Positions 1 through 5,322 of a stretch of DNA of 6,015 nucleotides are shown in pieces. The notes beneath the pieces were generated by a model, which did not search any database, had not been told where the DNA came from, and was given only the letters and a program-made list of their open reading frames with translations. Made by a program: the position numbers and the translations under genes. The first letter of the stretch is position 1. Every line of letters starts with the position of its first letter. Source of the DNA: CAG-492 sp045643465 (GTDB taxonomy: Bacteria; Bacillota; Clostridia; TANB77; CAG-508); NCBI GenBank assembly GCA_045643465.1, contig JAZUKV010000032.1, positions 1 to 6,015 on the forward strand, written 5' to 3'.

Positions 1-433
<433 letters not shown>

Positions 434-502
434 ACGATTATTATAAATAAAAAAGATAAAAGGTAATTAGTTAACTTTTTATTTCAAGCTATATATTTTT
501 GA

Positions 503-523
503 GTGTGCTAAAGAAAAGCATAC
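503..523 (+). other. Hairpin in the 23S-5S spacer
   Basis: GTGTGCT (503-509) can pair with AGCATAC (517-523), giving 7 pairs with one G-U around a 7-nt A-rich loop, and it ends only 8 nt before the 5S gene. Spacers between 23S and 5S often carry stems used in precursor processing, so a processing role is plausible. It is inferred from position only. The rest of the spacer is AT-rich and holds no tRNA gene. Confidence 0.35.
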
Positions 524-531
524 GAAACATT

Positions 532-647
532 TCTGGTGATGATTACATGGAGGAAATACCTGTTCCCATACCGAACACAGAAGTCAAGCTCCAATGTGCC
601 GACGATATTTGTGGGTTACCCTGCTGAGAAAATAGGTTGTTGCCAGA
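532..647 (+). rRNA. rrf: 5S ribosomal RNA
   Basis: This is a complete 5S rRNA of about 116 nt, the normal Firmicutes length. The ends TCTGG (532-536) and CCAGA (643-647) pair to form helix I. The universally conserved loop segment CCGAACACAGAAGTCAAGC starts at 571, and the helix IV/V region GGGTTACCCTGCTGAGA lies at about 613-629. It is the last gene of the rRNA operon, 98 nt after 23S, with no tRNA gene after it. A run of seven T follows the 3' end directly (648-654), so helix I plus the T run may itself weaken transcription before the main terminator. Confidence 0.97.
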
Positions 648-662
648 TTTTTTTATTTTAAT

Positions 663-710
663 AAGGCATAGATTAGAGATATAGCATATTTTTAATCTAT
701 GCTTTATTTT
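663..710 (+). terminator. Intrinsic terminator of the rRNA operon
   Basis: GCATAGATTA (666-675) pairs perfectly with TAATCTATGC (693-702). The stem extends outward through a G-U and two A-T pairs to 663/705, and inward through 676-682/686-692 to a 3-nt loop, so almost the whole segment can fold as one long hairpin. A broken T run (703-710, TTTATTTT) follows. It sits 15 nt after the 5S gene and is best read as the rho-independent end of the rRNA transcript. The stem is AT-rich, as expected in this genome. Confidence 0.8.
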
Positions 711-722
711 ATAATATTACTA

Positions 723-731
723 TGATATAAT
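723..731 (+). promoter_or_regulatory. Extended -10 promoter before the 766-1709 gene pair
   Basis: TGATATAAT (723-731) is a perfect extended -10 element (TG, one base, TATAAT). At 17-bp spacing the -35 position (703-708) reads TTTATT, a poor match that also falls in the T run of the upstream terminator, so the promoter would rely on the extended -10. A start near 738 would leave about 28 nt of leader before the ATG at 766. A second TATAAT at 710-715 lacks both the TG and a -35 and is the weaker candidate. Confidence 0.6.
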
Positions 732-765
732 TTGCATTAATAATTAATTTTTTTGAGATTTCAAT

Positions 766-1110
766 ATGGTTAAAGAGAATTTTAATATAAAAGATGAAAT
801 GTTTTGTTGCAGGATATTTGAACCTGATGAATACAATAATATAGAGGAAGAAGAGCATATGCATTGTTTTCTACTATATTATAAAAATGGCAAAGTATAT
901 CATATGGAACATCCAAATTTTGAACGAAAGGGAATATATGAATACAATTCAGAGCAGGAAGCCATTGAATCTATAGTTAAATATTATATAGAGCTAAGAG
1001 GAGGAAAAGAATCTCCTACGAAAGAATTTTTTGAAGTTAAATCTGGATGTACTTTCCAAGAGTTTAATAAATATATAAATAATTTAAATACAAGTTGTAT
1101 ATGTAAGTAA
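766..1110 (+). CDS. Conserved-looking hypothetical protein, 114 aa, cysteine-rich
   Basis: I do not firmly recognise this protein. It is small, acidic in its N-terminal half and has no signal peptide or membrane segment, so it is probably cytoplasmic. It carries six cysteines (C14, C15, C34, C95, C111, C113) and a cluster of histidines (H31, H33, H46, H49). The central part resembles an alpha/beta fold: hydrophobic strand CFLLYY (34-39), KNGKVYHMEHP (40-50), then helix EQEAIESIVKYYIEL (63-77) and a terminal TFQEFNKYINNL (96-107). It vaguely recalls small clostridial hypotheticals that resemble part of a transglutaminase-like protein, so it could be a short or truncated member, but this is memory and not proof. 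The start at 766 has only a weak GAGA site; the next in-frame ATG (799) has no better one. The stop is 11 bp before the flavin reductase start, so the two are probably co-transcribed. Confidence 0.75.
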   Translation: MVKENFNIKDEMFCCRIFEPDEYNNIEEEEHMHCFLLYYKNGKVYHMEHPNFERKGIYEYNSEQEAIESIVKYYIELRGGKESPTKEFFEVKSGCTFQEFNKYINNLNTSCICK

Positions 1111-1121
1111 AGGAGGAAAAT

Positions 1122-1709
1122 ATGGCAAGAGAAATATGGAAAGCAGGAAATTTTATTTATCCTATTCCGGCTGTTATGGTTACTTCTGGAACATTTGAAA
1201 ATTCAAATATAATGACTGTTGCATGGACAGGTATTATAAATACTAATCCTGCAATGTGCTATATATCAGTAAGACCAGAGCGATATTCATATAATTTAAT
1301 AAAAGAAAATGGAGAATTTGTTATTAATTTAACAAATGAAAAATTAGCCTATGCAACTGATTGGTGTGGAGTTAGATCAGGTGCAAAATTTGATAAATTT
1401 AAAGAAATGAATCTTACAAAAGAGGCAGGAAAATTTGTTAAGTGCCCATTAATTAAAGAGAGCCCAGTGGCAATTGAATGTAAAGTTAAAGAGATAAGAG
1501 AATTAGGAAGCCACCATATGATTATAGCTGATGTTTTATCAATAGATGCAGACAAAAAATATATAAATGAAAATGGAACGTTTGATATCTCAAAATGCGA
1601 TTTAATAGCATATTCAAATGGAAAATATTACAGTTTAGGAAAGAAAGTTGGCAAATTTGGTTACTCTGTTGAAAAAAAGAAAAATAAAACAAAAAATAAA
1701 TCCATTTAA
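1122..1709 (+). CDS. Flavin reductase-like protein (FMN-binding split barrel)
   Basis: This 195-residue protein belongs to the flavin reductase / flavoredoxin family, cytoplasmic proteins that bind FMN and use NAD(P)H or another electron source to reduce flavin or a partner. Family motifs are visible in order: SNIMTVAWTGIINTNP (28-43), YISVRPERYSYNLI (47-60), GEFVINLT (64-71), ATDWCGVRSGAKFDKF (78-93), ESPVAIECKVKEIRELGSHH (113-132) and LIAYSNGKYYSLGKKVGKFG (161-180). The length is normal for the family. The last ~11 residues are a lysine/asparagine-rich tail (KKKNKTKNK) without obvious function. A strong AAAGGAGG site 5-6 nt upstream fixes the ATG at 1122. It follows the small Cys-rich gene by 11 bp, so both are likely read from the extended -10 promoter at 723. 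There is no hairpin terminator between its stop and the rpmG promoter, so some readthrough into the next operon is possible. The natural substrate cannot be told from sequence. Confidence 0.92.
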   Translation: MAREIWKAGNFIYPIPAVMVTSGTFENSNIMTVAWTGIINTNPAMCYISVRPERYSYNLIKENGEFVINLTNEKLAYATDWCGVRSGAKFDKFKEMNLTKEAGKFVKCPLIKESPVAIECKVKEIRELGSHHMIIADVLSIDADKKYINENGTFDISKCDLIAYSNGKYYSLGKKVGKFGYSVEKKKNKTKNKSI

Positions 1710-1711
1710 GG

Positions 1712-1740
1712 TTGACATATCGCAAAAATAGTGATAAAAT
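1712..1740 (+). promoter_or_regulatory. Sigma-A promoter of the rpmG-secE-nusG-rplKA-rplJL operon
   Basis: TTGACA (1712-1717) and TAAAAT (1735-1740) are separated by exactly 17 bp, and TG at 1732-1733 adds an extended -10. This is close to an ideal vegetative promoter, fitting a highly expressed ribosomal-protein operon. The start should lie near 1747, leaving a leader of about 69 nt before rpmG. The -35 box begins only 3 bp after the flavin reductase stop codon. Confidence 0.88.
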
Positions 1741-1815
1741 AGCAAAGCATATGATTAGTAAAATAGTAGCTTATATATAAAAGCAAAAAAATAAATAGCT
1801 GGAGGTGTATCTAAA

Positions 1816-1980
1816 ATGGCTGCAAAAGGAGCAAGAGAATCAATAACATTAGCATGTTCAGATTGTAAAAGAAGAAATTATACAACTGAAAAAAACAAGA
1901 GAAATGATACAGATAGACTAGAAATAGTAAAATATTGTCCATTCTGCAAAAAACGTACAACACATAAAGAAACAAAATAA
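1816..1980 (+). CDS. rpmG: Large-subunit ribosomal protein bL33 (zinc-ribbon type)
   Basis: This 54-residue basic protein is bL33, a small component of the 50S subunit near the E site. It keeps the two CxxC pairs of the zinc-binding (C+) form: C14-S-D-C17 and C41-P-F-C44. Typical family segments are RESITLACSDCKRRNYTT (7-24) and LEIVKYCPFCKKRTTHKETK (35-54). GGAGGTG (1801-1807) lies 8 nt before the ATG. It is the first gene of the operon, 21 bp ahead of secE, the usual Firmicutes order. Firmicutes often carry a second, zinc-free L33 elsewhere, and zinc limitation then selects between them; whether this genome has one cannot be seen. The C-terminal HKETK ending matches the family, so the gene is complete. 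Confidence 0.95.
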   Translation: MAAKGARESITLACSDCKRRNYTTEKNKRNDTDRLEIVKYCPFCKKRTTHKETK

Positions 1981-2001
1981 CCTTTTGAGGAGGAATTTTT
2001 T

Positions 2002-2364
2002 ATGGCTAAAGATGAAAAAAATAAAAAAAGTAAAAAAGTTAATGAACAAAAAAAGAGTTTTCTTAAAGAATCAAGAGCTGAATTAAAAAAGGTTAGTTGG
2101 CCAAAACCAAAGAGCCTATTTACAGACACTGCAACTGTTATAGGAATTGTTTTAACAGTAGCCATTATAGTAGTAATTTTAGATTCAATTTTTGCAATAT
2201 TAAACAATAAAGTTTTATTAAAAGCAGAAGAAAAGGTTAAAAATACTACTTCAGTAGTTACTAATGTTGAAAATGTCAATAATAATGAGACAAATGAAAA
2301 CAATGCTGAAGAAAACAATAATCAATCAGAAAATGCAGAAACAAATAATAATGATGCTAAATAA
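2002..2364 (+). CDS. secE: Preprotein translocase subunit SecE with long Asn/Glu-rich tail
   Basis: SecE clamps SecY in the SecYEG protein-export channel of the cytoplasmic membrane. The conserved cytoplasmic amphipathic segment is clear: FLKESRAELKKVSWPKPKSL (20-39). It is followed by one membrane helix at about 44-67 (AT..IGIVLTVAIIVVILDSIFAIL). The N terminus (1-19) is lysine-rich, as usual. The protein has 120 residues, whereas single-helix SecE proteins are usually about 60-80. The excess is a C-terminal tail: residues 81-120 contain 16 Asn and 7 Glu, with no hydrophobic segment. By the known SecE topology this tail would be on the outer side of the membrane. GAGGAGG (1987-1993) lies 8 nt before the ATG. 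secE sits between rpmG (21 bp) and nusG (37 bp), the standard position. There is no sign of a frameshift; the stop at 2362-2364 is followed directly by the nusG binding site region. Confidence 0.95.
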   Translation: MAKDEKNKKSKKVNEQKKSFLKESRAELKKVSWPKPKSLFTDTATVIGIVLTVAIIVVILDSIFAILNNKVLLKAEEKVKNTTSVVTNVENVNNNETNENNAEENNNQSENAETNNNDAK

Positions 2365-2401
2365 TTCGTAAGAAATACAATTATAAAAGGAGGCTTAAAT
2401 A

Positions 2402-2935
2402 ATGTCTCGAGAAAACGAGGAATTAATTCCAAGATGGTATGTAGTGCATACATATTCAGGTTATGAAAATAAAGTAAAAACTGACCTTGAAAAAACTGTT
2501 AAAAACAGGGAACTTGAAGAATTCTTTTTCGATATAATTGTACCAATGGAAGAGCAAATAGAAATTAAAGATGGAAAAAGAAAGACTAATTTAAAAAAGG
2601 TTTTCCCAGGTTACGTTTTAGTAAAAATGATTGTTACAGAGGAAACATGGTATATAGTTAGAAATACAAGAGGTGTTACTGGATTTGTTGGTTCAGGTAC
2701 TGATCCTATTCCATTAACTGATGAAGAAATCAGAGCTATGGGATTTGAAAAAGTAGAAATAAATGTAGACTATGATATAAATGATTCTGTAAGAATAATA
2801 GAAGGTGCATTCTCAGAATGTGTTGGAACAGTGCAAGAAATTAATAAAGAAAAACACAAAGTTAAAGTTCTAGTTTCAATGTTTGGAAGAGAAACACCAG
2901 TAGAACTTGAATTTTCACAAGTTCAAAAAGTTTAG
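2402..2935 (+). CDS. nusG: Transcription elongation/termination factor NusG
   Basis: NusG binds the clamp of RNA polymerase and adjusts pausing, and it can link polymerase to ribosomes or Rho. The 177-residue length is typical. The NGN domain covers about 10-115, with WYVVHTYSGYENKVK (12-26), VFPGYVLVKM (67-76) and WYIVRNTRGVTGFVG (83-97). The KOW domain covers about 126-177, with DSVRIIEGAFSECVGTVQEI (128-147) and LVSMFGRETPVELEFSQVQKV at the end. Inside the KOW loop the residues are AFSEC where I would expect something like PFANF or PFAGF, a mild variation. AAAGGAGG (2386-2393) lies 8 nt before the ATG. It follows secE by 37 bp and precedes rplK by 62 bp in the conserved gene order. Confidence 0.97.
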   Translation: MSRENEELIPRWYVVHTYSGYENKVKTDLEKTVKNRELEEFFFDIIVPMEEQIEIKDGKRKTNLKKVFPGYVLVKMIVTEETWYIVRNTRGVTGFVGSGTDPIPLTDEEIRAMGFEKVEINVDYDINDSVRIIEGAFSECVGTVQEINKEKHKVKVLVSMFGRETPVELEFSQVQKV

Positions 2936-2937
2936 TT

Positions 2938-2965
2938 AATAATTTAAAATTATATAAATTATTTT
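2938..2965 (+). other. A/T-only inverted repeat in the nusG-rplK gap
   Basis: AATAATTTA (2938-2946) and TAAATTATT (2955-2963) are perfect inverted repeats of 9 bp around an 8-nt loop, followed by TTTTG. It could be a weak pause or RNA-processing hairpin between nusG and the rplK-rplA pair. The stem has no G-C pair, and such repeats arise easily by chance in AT-rich spacers, so I would not call it a terminator. Confidence 0.25.
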
Positions 2966-2997
2966 GTCAATATCATATTAAAGGAGGTGCAATAAAA

Positions 2998-3429
2998 GTG
3001 GCAGACAACAAAGAAGAAAACAAAGTTATTAAATTACAAATTCCTGCAGGTAAAGCTACACCAGCTCCACCAGTAGGACCAGCTTTAGGTGCAGCAGGTG
3101 TTAATATTATGGCATTTGTTAAAGAATTTAATGATAGAACAGCTAACCAACCAGGTATGATAATTCCAGTAGTTATTACTGTTCATAAAGATAAATCTTT
3201 TGAATTCATAACAAAAGTACCACCTGTAGCTATATTAATTAAAAAAGCTGCTAAGATTCAAAAGGCTTCAGGAAAGCCTAATAGAGAAAAAGTTGCTACA
3301 TTAACAAAAGCTCAAGTTAAAGAAATAGCTGAACAAAAAATGCCAGACTTAAATGCTGCATCATTAGAAGCTGCAATGAGTATGGTTGCTGGTACAGCTC
3401 GTTCAATGGGTATTGTAGTTGCTGACTAA
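2998..3429 (+). CDS. rplK: Large-subunit ribosomal protein uL11
   Basis: L11 forms the base of the GTPase-associated center on 23S rRNA, where elongation factors dock and where thiopeptides such as thiostrepton bind. The N-terminal domain shows KLQIPAGKATPAPPVGPALG (12-31), with the conserved prolines P22, P25 and P28. Then follow NIMAFVKEFNDRT (36-48), the hinge KVPPVAIL (73-80) and the RNA-binding C-terminal domain ending in VAGTARSMGIVVAD (130-143). The length of 143 is normal, with a slightly longer charged N terminus (MADNKEENK). The start is GTG, chosen because AAGGAGGTG (2981-2989) lies 8 nt upstream and the conserved core begins right after; there is no ATG in a suitable place. It is followed by rplA after 56 bp that carry a possible L1 binding site. 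Confidence 0.97.
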   Translation: MADNKEENKVIKLQIPAGKATPAPPVGPALGAAGVNIMAFVKEFNDRTANQPGMIIPVVITVHKDKSFEFITKVPPVAILIKKAAKIQKASGKPNREKVATLTKAQVKEIAEQKMPDLNAASLEAAMSMVAGTARSMGIVVAD

Positions 3430-3442
3430 TTAAAATAAAATA

Positions 3443-3473
3443 TTGGGAGAATGATAACATTCGTTAAAACCAA
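3443..3473 (+). promoter_or_regulatory. Putative L1-binding autoregulatory RNA motif before rplA
   Basis: The rplK-rplA spacer can fold into two short helices separated by an asymmetric internal loop. The outer helix is TTGG (3443-3446) with CCAA (3470-3473). The inner helix is GAATG (3449-3453) with CATTC (3458-3462), closed by ATAA. The internal loop has GA on the left and GTTAAAA on the right. This layout resembles the L1 site on 23S rRNA and the known mRNA sites through which L1 represses its own operon. The right outer arm runs into the AAAGGAGG of rplA (3472-3479), so bound L1 could block ribosome loading. The fold is read from the sequence; the ligand is inferred from family knowledge and position. 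Confidence 0.5.
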
Positions 3474-3485
3474 AGGAGGATTAAA

Positions 3486-4172
3486 ATGAATAAAAATGGA
3501 AAGAGATATCAAGAGTGTGAAAAGCTTGTTGATAAATCAAAAGTATATCCTGTAGCTGAAGCTATGGAAATATTAGAAAAAATGCCAAAAGCAAAATTTG
3601 ATGAAACTGTTGAATTACATGTAAAATTAGGAGTTGATTCTAAACATGCAGATCAACAAGTTAGAGGTACTACTGTACTTCCACATGGAACAGGTAAAAC
3701 TTTAAGAGTATTAGTATTTGCTAAAGGTCCTAAAGCAGAAGAAGCTACAAAAGCAGGAGCTGACTTTGTAGGAGCAGAAGAGTTAATACCAAAAATCGAA
3801 AAAGAAAACTGGTTTGATTATGATGTAATCGTAGCTACACCTGATATGATGGGTGTTGTTGGTAGATTAGGTAAAGTATTAGGACCAAAAGGATTAATGC
3901 CTAACCCTAAATCTGGAACAGTTACAATGGATGTAACAAAAGCTATCCAAGAAATTAAATCAGGAAAAGTTGAATATAGATTAGATAAAACTAATATTAT
4001 TCACTTAGGATTTGGAAAAGTTTCATTTGGAGCACAAAAATTAGTAGAAAACTATGATGCTATTATGGGAGCTATAATAAAAGCTAAACCAGCAGCAGCA
4101 AAAGGACAATACATTAAGAGTGTTGCTATCTCTACTACAATGGGACCAAGTATGTATATTGATCAAAAATAA
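3486..4172 (+). CDS. rplA: Large-subunit ribosomal protein uL1
   Basis: L1 binds 23S rRNA helices 76-78 to form the mobile L1 stalk that moves with E-site tRNA; in many bacteria it also represses its own mRNA. The 228-residue length is typical. Domain I is built from both ends of the chain (about 1-67 and 160-228), and domain II is inserted (about 68-159). Clear motifs are KFDETVELHVKLGVD (37-51), GRLGKVLGPKGLMPNPKSGT (126-145) and the C-terminal signature IIKAKPAAAKGQYIKSVAIS (197-216) followed by TTMGPSMYID. AAAGGAGG (3472-3479) lies 6 nt before the ATG and overlaps the putative L1 motif. The stop is 10 nt before the L10 leader. Confidence 0.97.
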   Translation: MNKNGKRYQECEKLVDKSKVYPVAEAMEILEKMPKAKFDETVELHVKLGVDSKHADQQVRGTTVLPHGTGKTLRVLVFAKGPKAEEATKAGADFVGAEELIPKIEKENWFDYDVIVATPDMMGVVGRLGKVLGPKGLMPNPKSGTVTMDVTKAIQEIKSGKVEYRLDKTNIIHLGFGKVSFGAQKLVENYDAIMGAIIKAKPAAAKGQYIKSVAISTTMGPSMYIDQK

Positions 4173-4182
4173 TTTATAAATA

Positions 4183-4290
4183 ATAGCCAAAGAAAGTAGG
4201 CAACAGTAAGTCCTACCGAGGCATATATAATGAACGGAGTAATCCAATCTTTAATATGTCTTAATGGCTATAAAGATTGGATTTATTTTT
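4183..4290 (+). promoter_or_regulatory. L10 leader: L10(L12)4-responsive attenuator RNA
   Basis: The 147-nt gap before rplJ holds the Firmicutes ribosomal protein L10 leader. A closing stem is formed by ATAGCCA (4183-4189) and TGGCTAT (4265-4271). Inside it, GTAGG (4196-4200) pairs with CCTAC (4212-4216), flanked by AAAGAAA and CGAG, the purine-rich features of the kink-turn that L10 recognises. A further helix GCATAT (4221-4226) with ATATGT (4254-4259) follows. These pairings enclose the left arm of the terminator at 4241-4283, so leader fold and terminator conflict. From published work on Bacillus subtilis rplJL, excess L10(L12)4 bound to such a leader promotes termination; the same logic is inferred here. 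It tunes rplJ-rplL separately from the upstream genes of the same transcript. Confidence 0.85.
4241..4290 (+). terminator. Attenuator terminator of the L10 leader
   Basis: AATCCAATCTTTA (4241-4253) pairs perfectly with TAAAGATTGGATT (4271-4283), a 13-bp stem with a 17-nt loop, followed by TTTATTTTT (4282-4290). The loop contains the right arm of the L10-leader closing stem (ATGGCTA), so both folds use the same bases. It ends 29 nt before the rplJ start and is best read as the regulated off-switch for rplJ-rplL. Confidence 0.85.
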
Positions 4291-4319
4291 GCAAATTTTT
4301 TGGGAGGTGAAATTACAAA

Positions 4320-4817
4320 ATGGCTAGCGAAAAAGTATTAAAACAAAAAGAAGAAATAGTTAAGGCTTTAGCAGAAAGAATGAAATCTGCAAAAGTTATT
4401 ATATTAACAGATTACAGAGGAATTAATGTTGCTGATGTAACAAAATTAAGAGCTGATTTAAGAAATGCAAATTCAGAATACAAAGTTATAAAGAACAATG
4501 TAGTAAAAAGAGCATTAGAAATGAATGGTGAAAATGGTTTAGATGAATTATTAACTGGACCTACTGCTGTTTTAATGGGTGATGAAGATTATTTAGAGCC
4601 ATCTAAAATCTTATATAATTTTACAAAAGAAAATGATTTCTACAAAATTAAAGGTGGAATCATAGACGGTAAAGTTATGACAGCTGAAGAAATAATTACA
4701 CTTGCAAAACTTCCATCAAAACAAGAACTTATTGCAAAACTTGCTGGATGTTTACTTGCAAATATTTCAAAATTGGCTGTTGCTCTTGACCAAGTTAGAG
4801 CTCAAAAAGAAGCTTAA
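4320..4817 (+). CDS. rplJ: Large-subunit ribosomal protein uL10
   Basis: L10 anchors L12 dimers to the ribosome and binds next to L11, forming the stalk base that recruits translation factors. Its 165-residue length is typical. The globular RNA-binding part shows ILTDYRGINVADVTKLRADL (28-47), EYKVIKNNVVKRAL (53-66) and LLTGPTAVLM (77-86). KLPSKQELIAKLAG (130-143) leads into the C-terminal helix (about 144-165), which carries L12. That helix is of the short kind, which in other bacteria holds two L12 dimers, so an L10(L12)4 complex is expected. GGGAGGTG (4302-4309) lies 10 nt before the ATG. Expression is very probably controlled by the L10 leader just upstream. rplL follows after 87 bp. Confidence 0.97.
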   Translation: MASEKVLKQKEEIVKALAERMKSAKVIILTDYRGINVADVTKLRADLRNANSEYKVIKNNVVKRALEMNGENGLDELLTGPTAVLMGDEDYLEPSKILYNFTKENDFYKIKGGIIDGKVMTAEEIITLAKLPSKQELIAKLAGCLLANISKLAVALDQVRAQKEA

Positions 4818-4824
4818 TCAAAGT

Positions 4825-4878
4825 GCTTATACATAGATATAAGTGAAAAATAAAAATATTTAAATAGAGCGTATGCTC
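4825..4878 (+). other. Two small hairpins in the rplJ-rplL gap
   Basis: CTTATA (4826-4831) pairs with TATAAG (4838-4843), extended by a G-U, and is followed by an A-rich stretch rather than T. GAGC (4867-4870) pairs with GCTC (4875-4878) around GTAT, 12 nt before the rplL binding site AGGAGG (4891-4896). L12 is needed in several-fold excess over L10, and the rplJ-rplL gap is a natural place for RNA processing or translation enhancement. Both stems are short and their role is speculative. No promoter with two good boxes is visible here. Confidence 0.3.
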
Positions 4879-4904
4879 AAAATAATTTATAGGAGGATTT
4901 AAAA

Positions 4905-5267
4905 ATGAATAAAGAAGAAATGATTGAAGAAATCAAAAAAATGACAGTTGTTGAATTAGCTGATTTAGTAAAAGCTATAGAAGAAGAATTTGGTGTATCT
5001 GCAGCAGCAGTTGCAGCACCAGCAGCAGGAGCAGCAGGAGCTGCAGCTGAAGAAAAAACATCTTTCAACGTAGTATTAAAAGATGCTGGAGCAGGAAAAA
5101 TCCAAGTAATCAAAGTTGTTAGAGATGCTACAGGTTTAGGATTAAAAGAAGCTAAAGATTTAGTTGATGGAGCACCTAAAGCTGTTAAAGAAGGAGTTAG
5201 CAAAGAAGAAGCTGAAGATTTAAAAGCTAAATTTGAAGCTGTAGGAGCTGTTGTTGAATTACAATAA
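4905..5267 (+). CDS. rplL: Large-subunit ribosomal protein bL12 (L7/L12)
   Basis: L12 is the multi-copy stalk protein that contacts EF-Tu, EF-G and other factor GTPases. The 120-residue protein shows all three parts. The N-terminal dimerisation and L10-binding domain is at 1-30 (MTVVELADLVKAIEEEFGV at 13-31). The flexible Ala/Gly hinge is at about 32-50. The C-terminal factor-binding domain is at 52-120, with KIQVIKVVRDATGLGLKEAK (65-84) and DLVDGAPKAVKEGVSKEEAE (85-104). The hinge is written with GCA/GCT codons, giving a local GCA-repeat stretch near 5001-5050 that is more GC-rich than its surroundings; this is coding bias and not a separate repeat. AGGAGG (4891-4896) lies 8 nt before the ATG. 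It is the last gene of the operon: a strong terminator follows, and rpoB does not. Confidence 0.98.
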   Translation: MNKEEMIEEIKKMTVVELADLVKAIEEEFGVSAAAVAAPAAGAAGAAAEEKTSFNVVLKDAGAGKIQVIKVVRDATGLGLKEAKDLVDGAPKAVKEGVSKEEAEDLKAKFEAVGAVVELQ

Positions 5268-5281
5268 TTTAAGAGAAATTG

Positions 5282-5307
5282 AAGCTATGCATTTGCATAG
5301 CTTTTTT
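5282..5307 (+). terminator. Intrinsic terminator after rplL
   Basis: AAGCTATGC (5282-5290) and GCATAGCTT (5295-5303) form a perfect 9-bp stem with a 4-nt loop (ATTT). It is followed by TTTTTT (5302-5307) and a further T-rich stretch (GTATTTTATT). It lies 14 nt after the rplL stop and should end the rpmG-to-rplL transcript efficiently. Confidence 0.93.
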
Positions 5308-5322
5308 GTATTTTATTGGCTC

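Noticed and set aside
434..531. tRNA gene in the 23S-5S spacer or after 5S
   Set aside because: No cloverleaf, T-loop GTTCGA motif or CCA end is visible in either stretch.
1349..1725. Two overlapping minus-strand open frames (67-68 codons)
   Set aside because: They are antisense shadows of the flavin reductase gene, with no binding site and no recognisable protein.
1878..2318. Minus-strand frame of 146 codons over rpmG and secE
   Set aside because: It is the complement of well-supported genes; its Phe/Leu/Ser-rich content mirrors the Lys/Asn/Glu codons of the other strand.
4041..4247. Minus-strand frame of 68 codons over the end of rplA and the L10 leader
   Set aside because: It overlaps a conserved gene and an RNA leader and has no supporting signals.
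4786..4818. TTGACC with a downstream TTAAT as an internal promoter for rplL
   Set aside because: The spacing is about 21 bp and the -10 is poor; the bases encode conserved L10 residues.
5001..5050. GCA-repeat stretch as a microsatellite
   Set aside because: It encodes the Ala-rich hinge of L12, a normal family feature.
4877..5203. Minus-strand frame of 108 codons opposite rplL
   Set aside because: It is a mirror of the Ala-rich rplL coding sequence, which is unambiguous.
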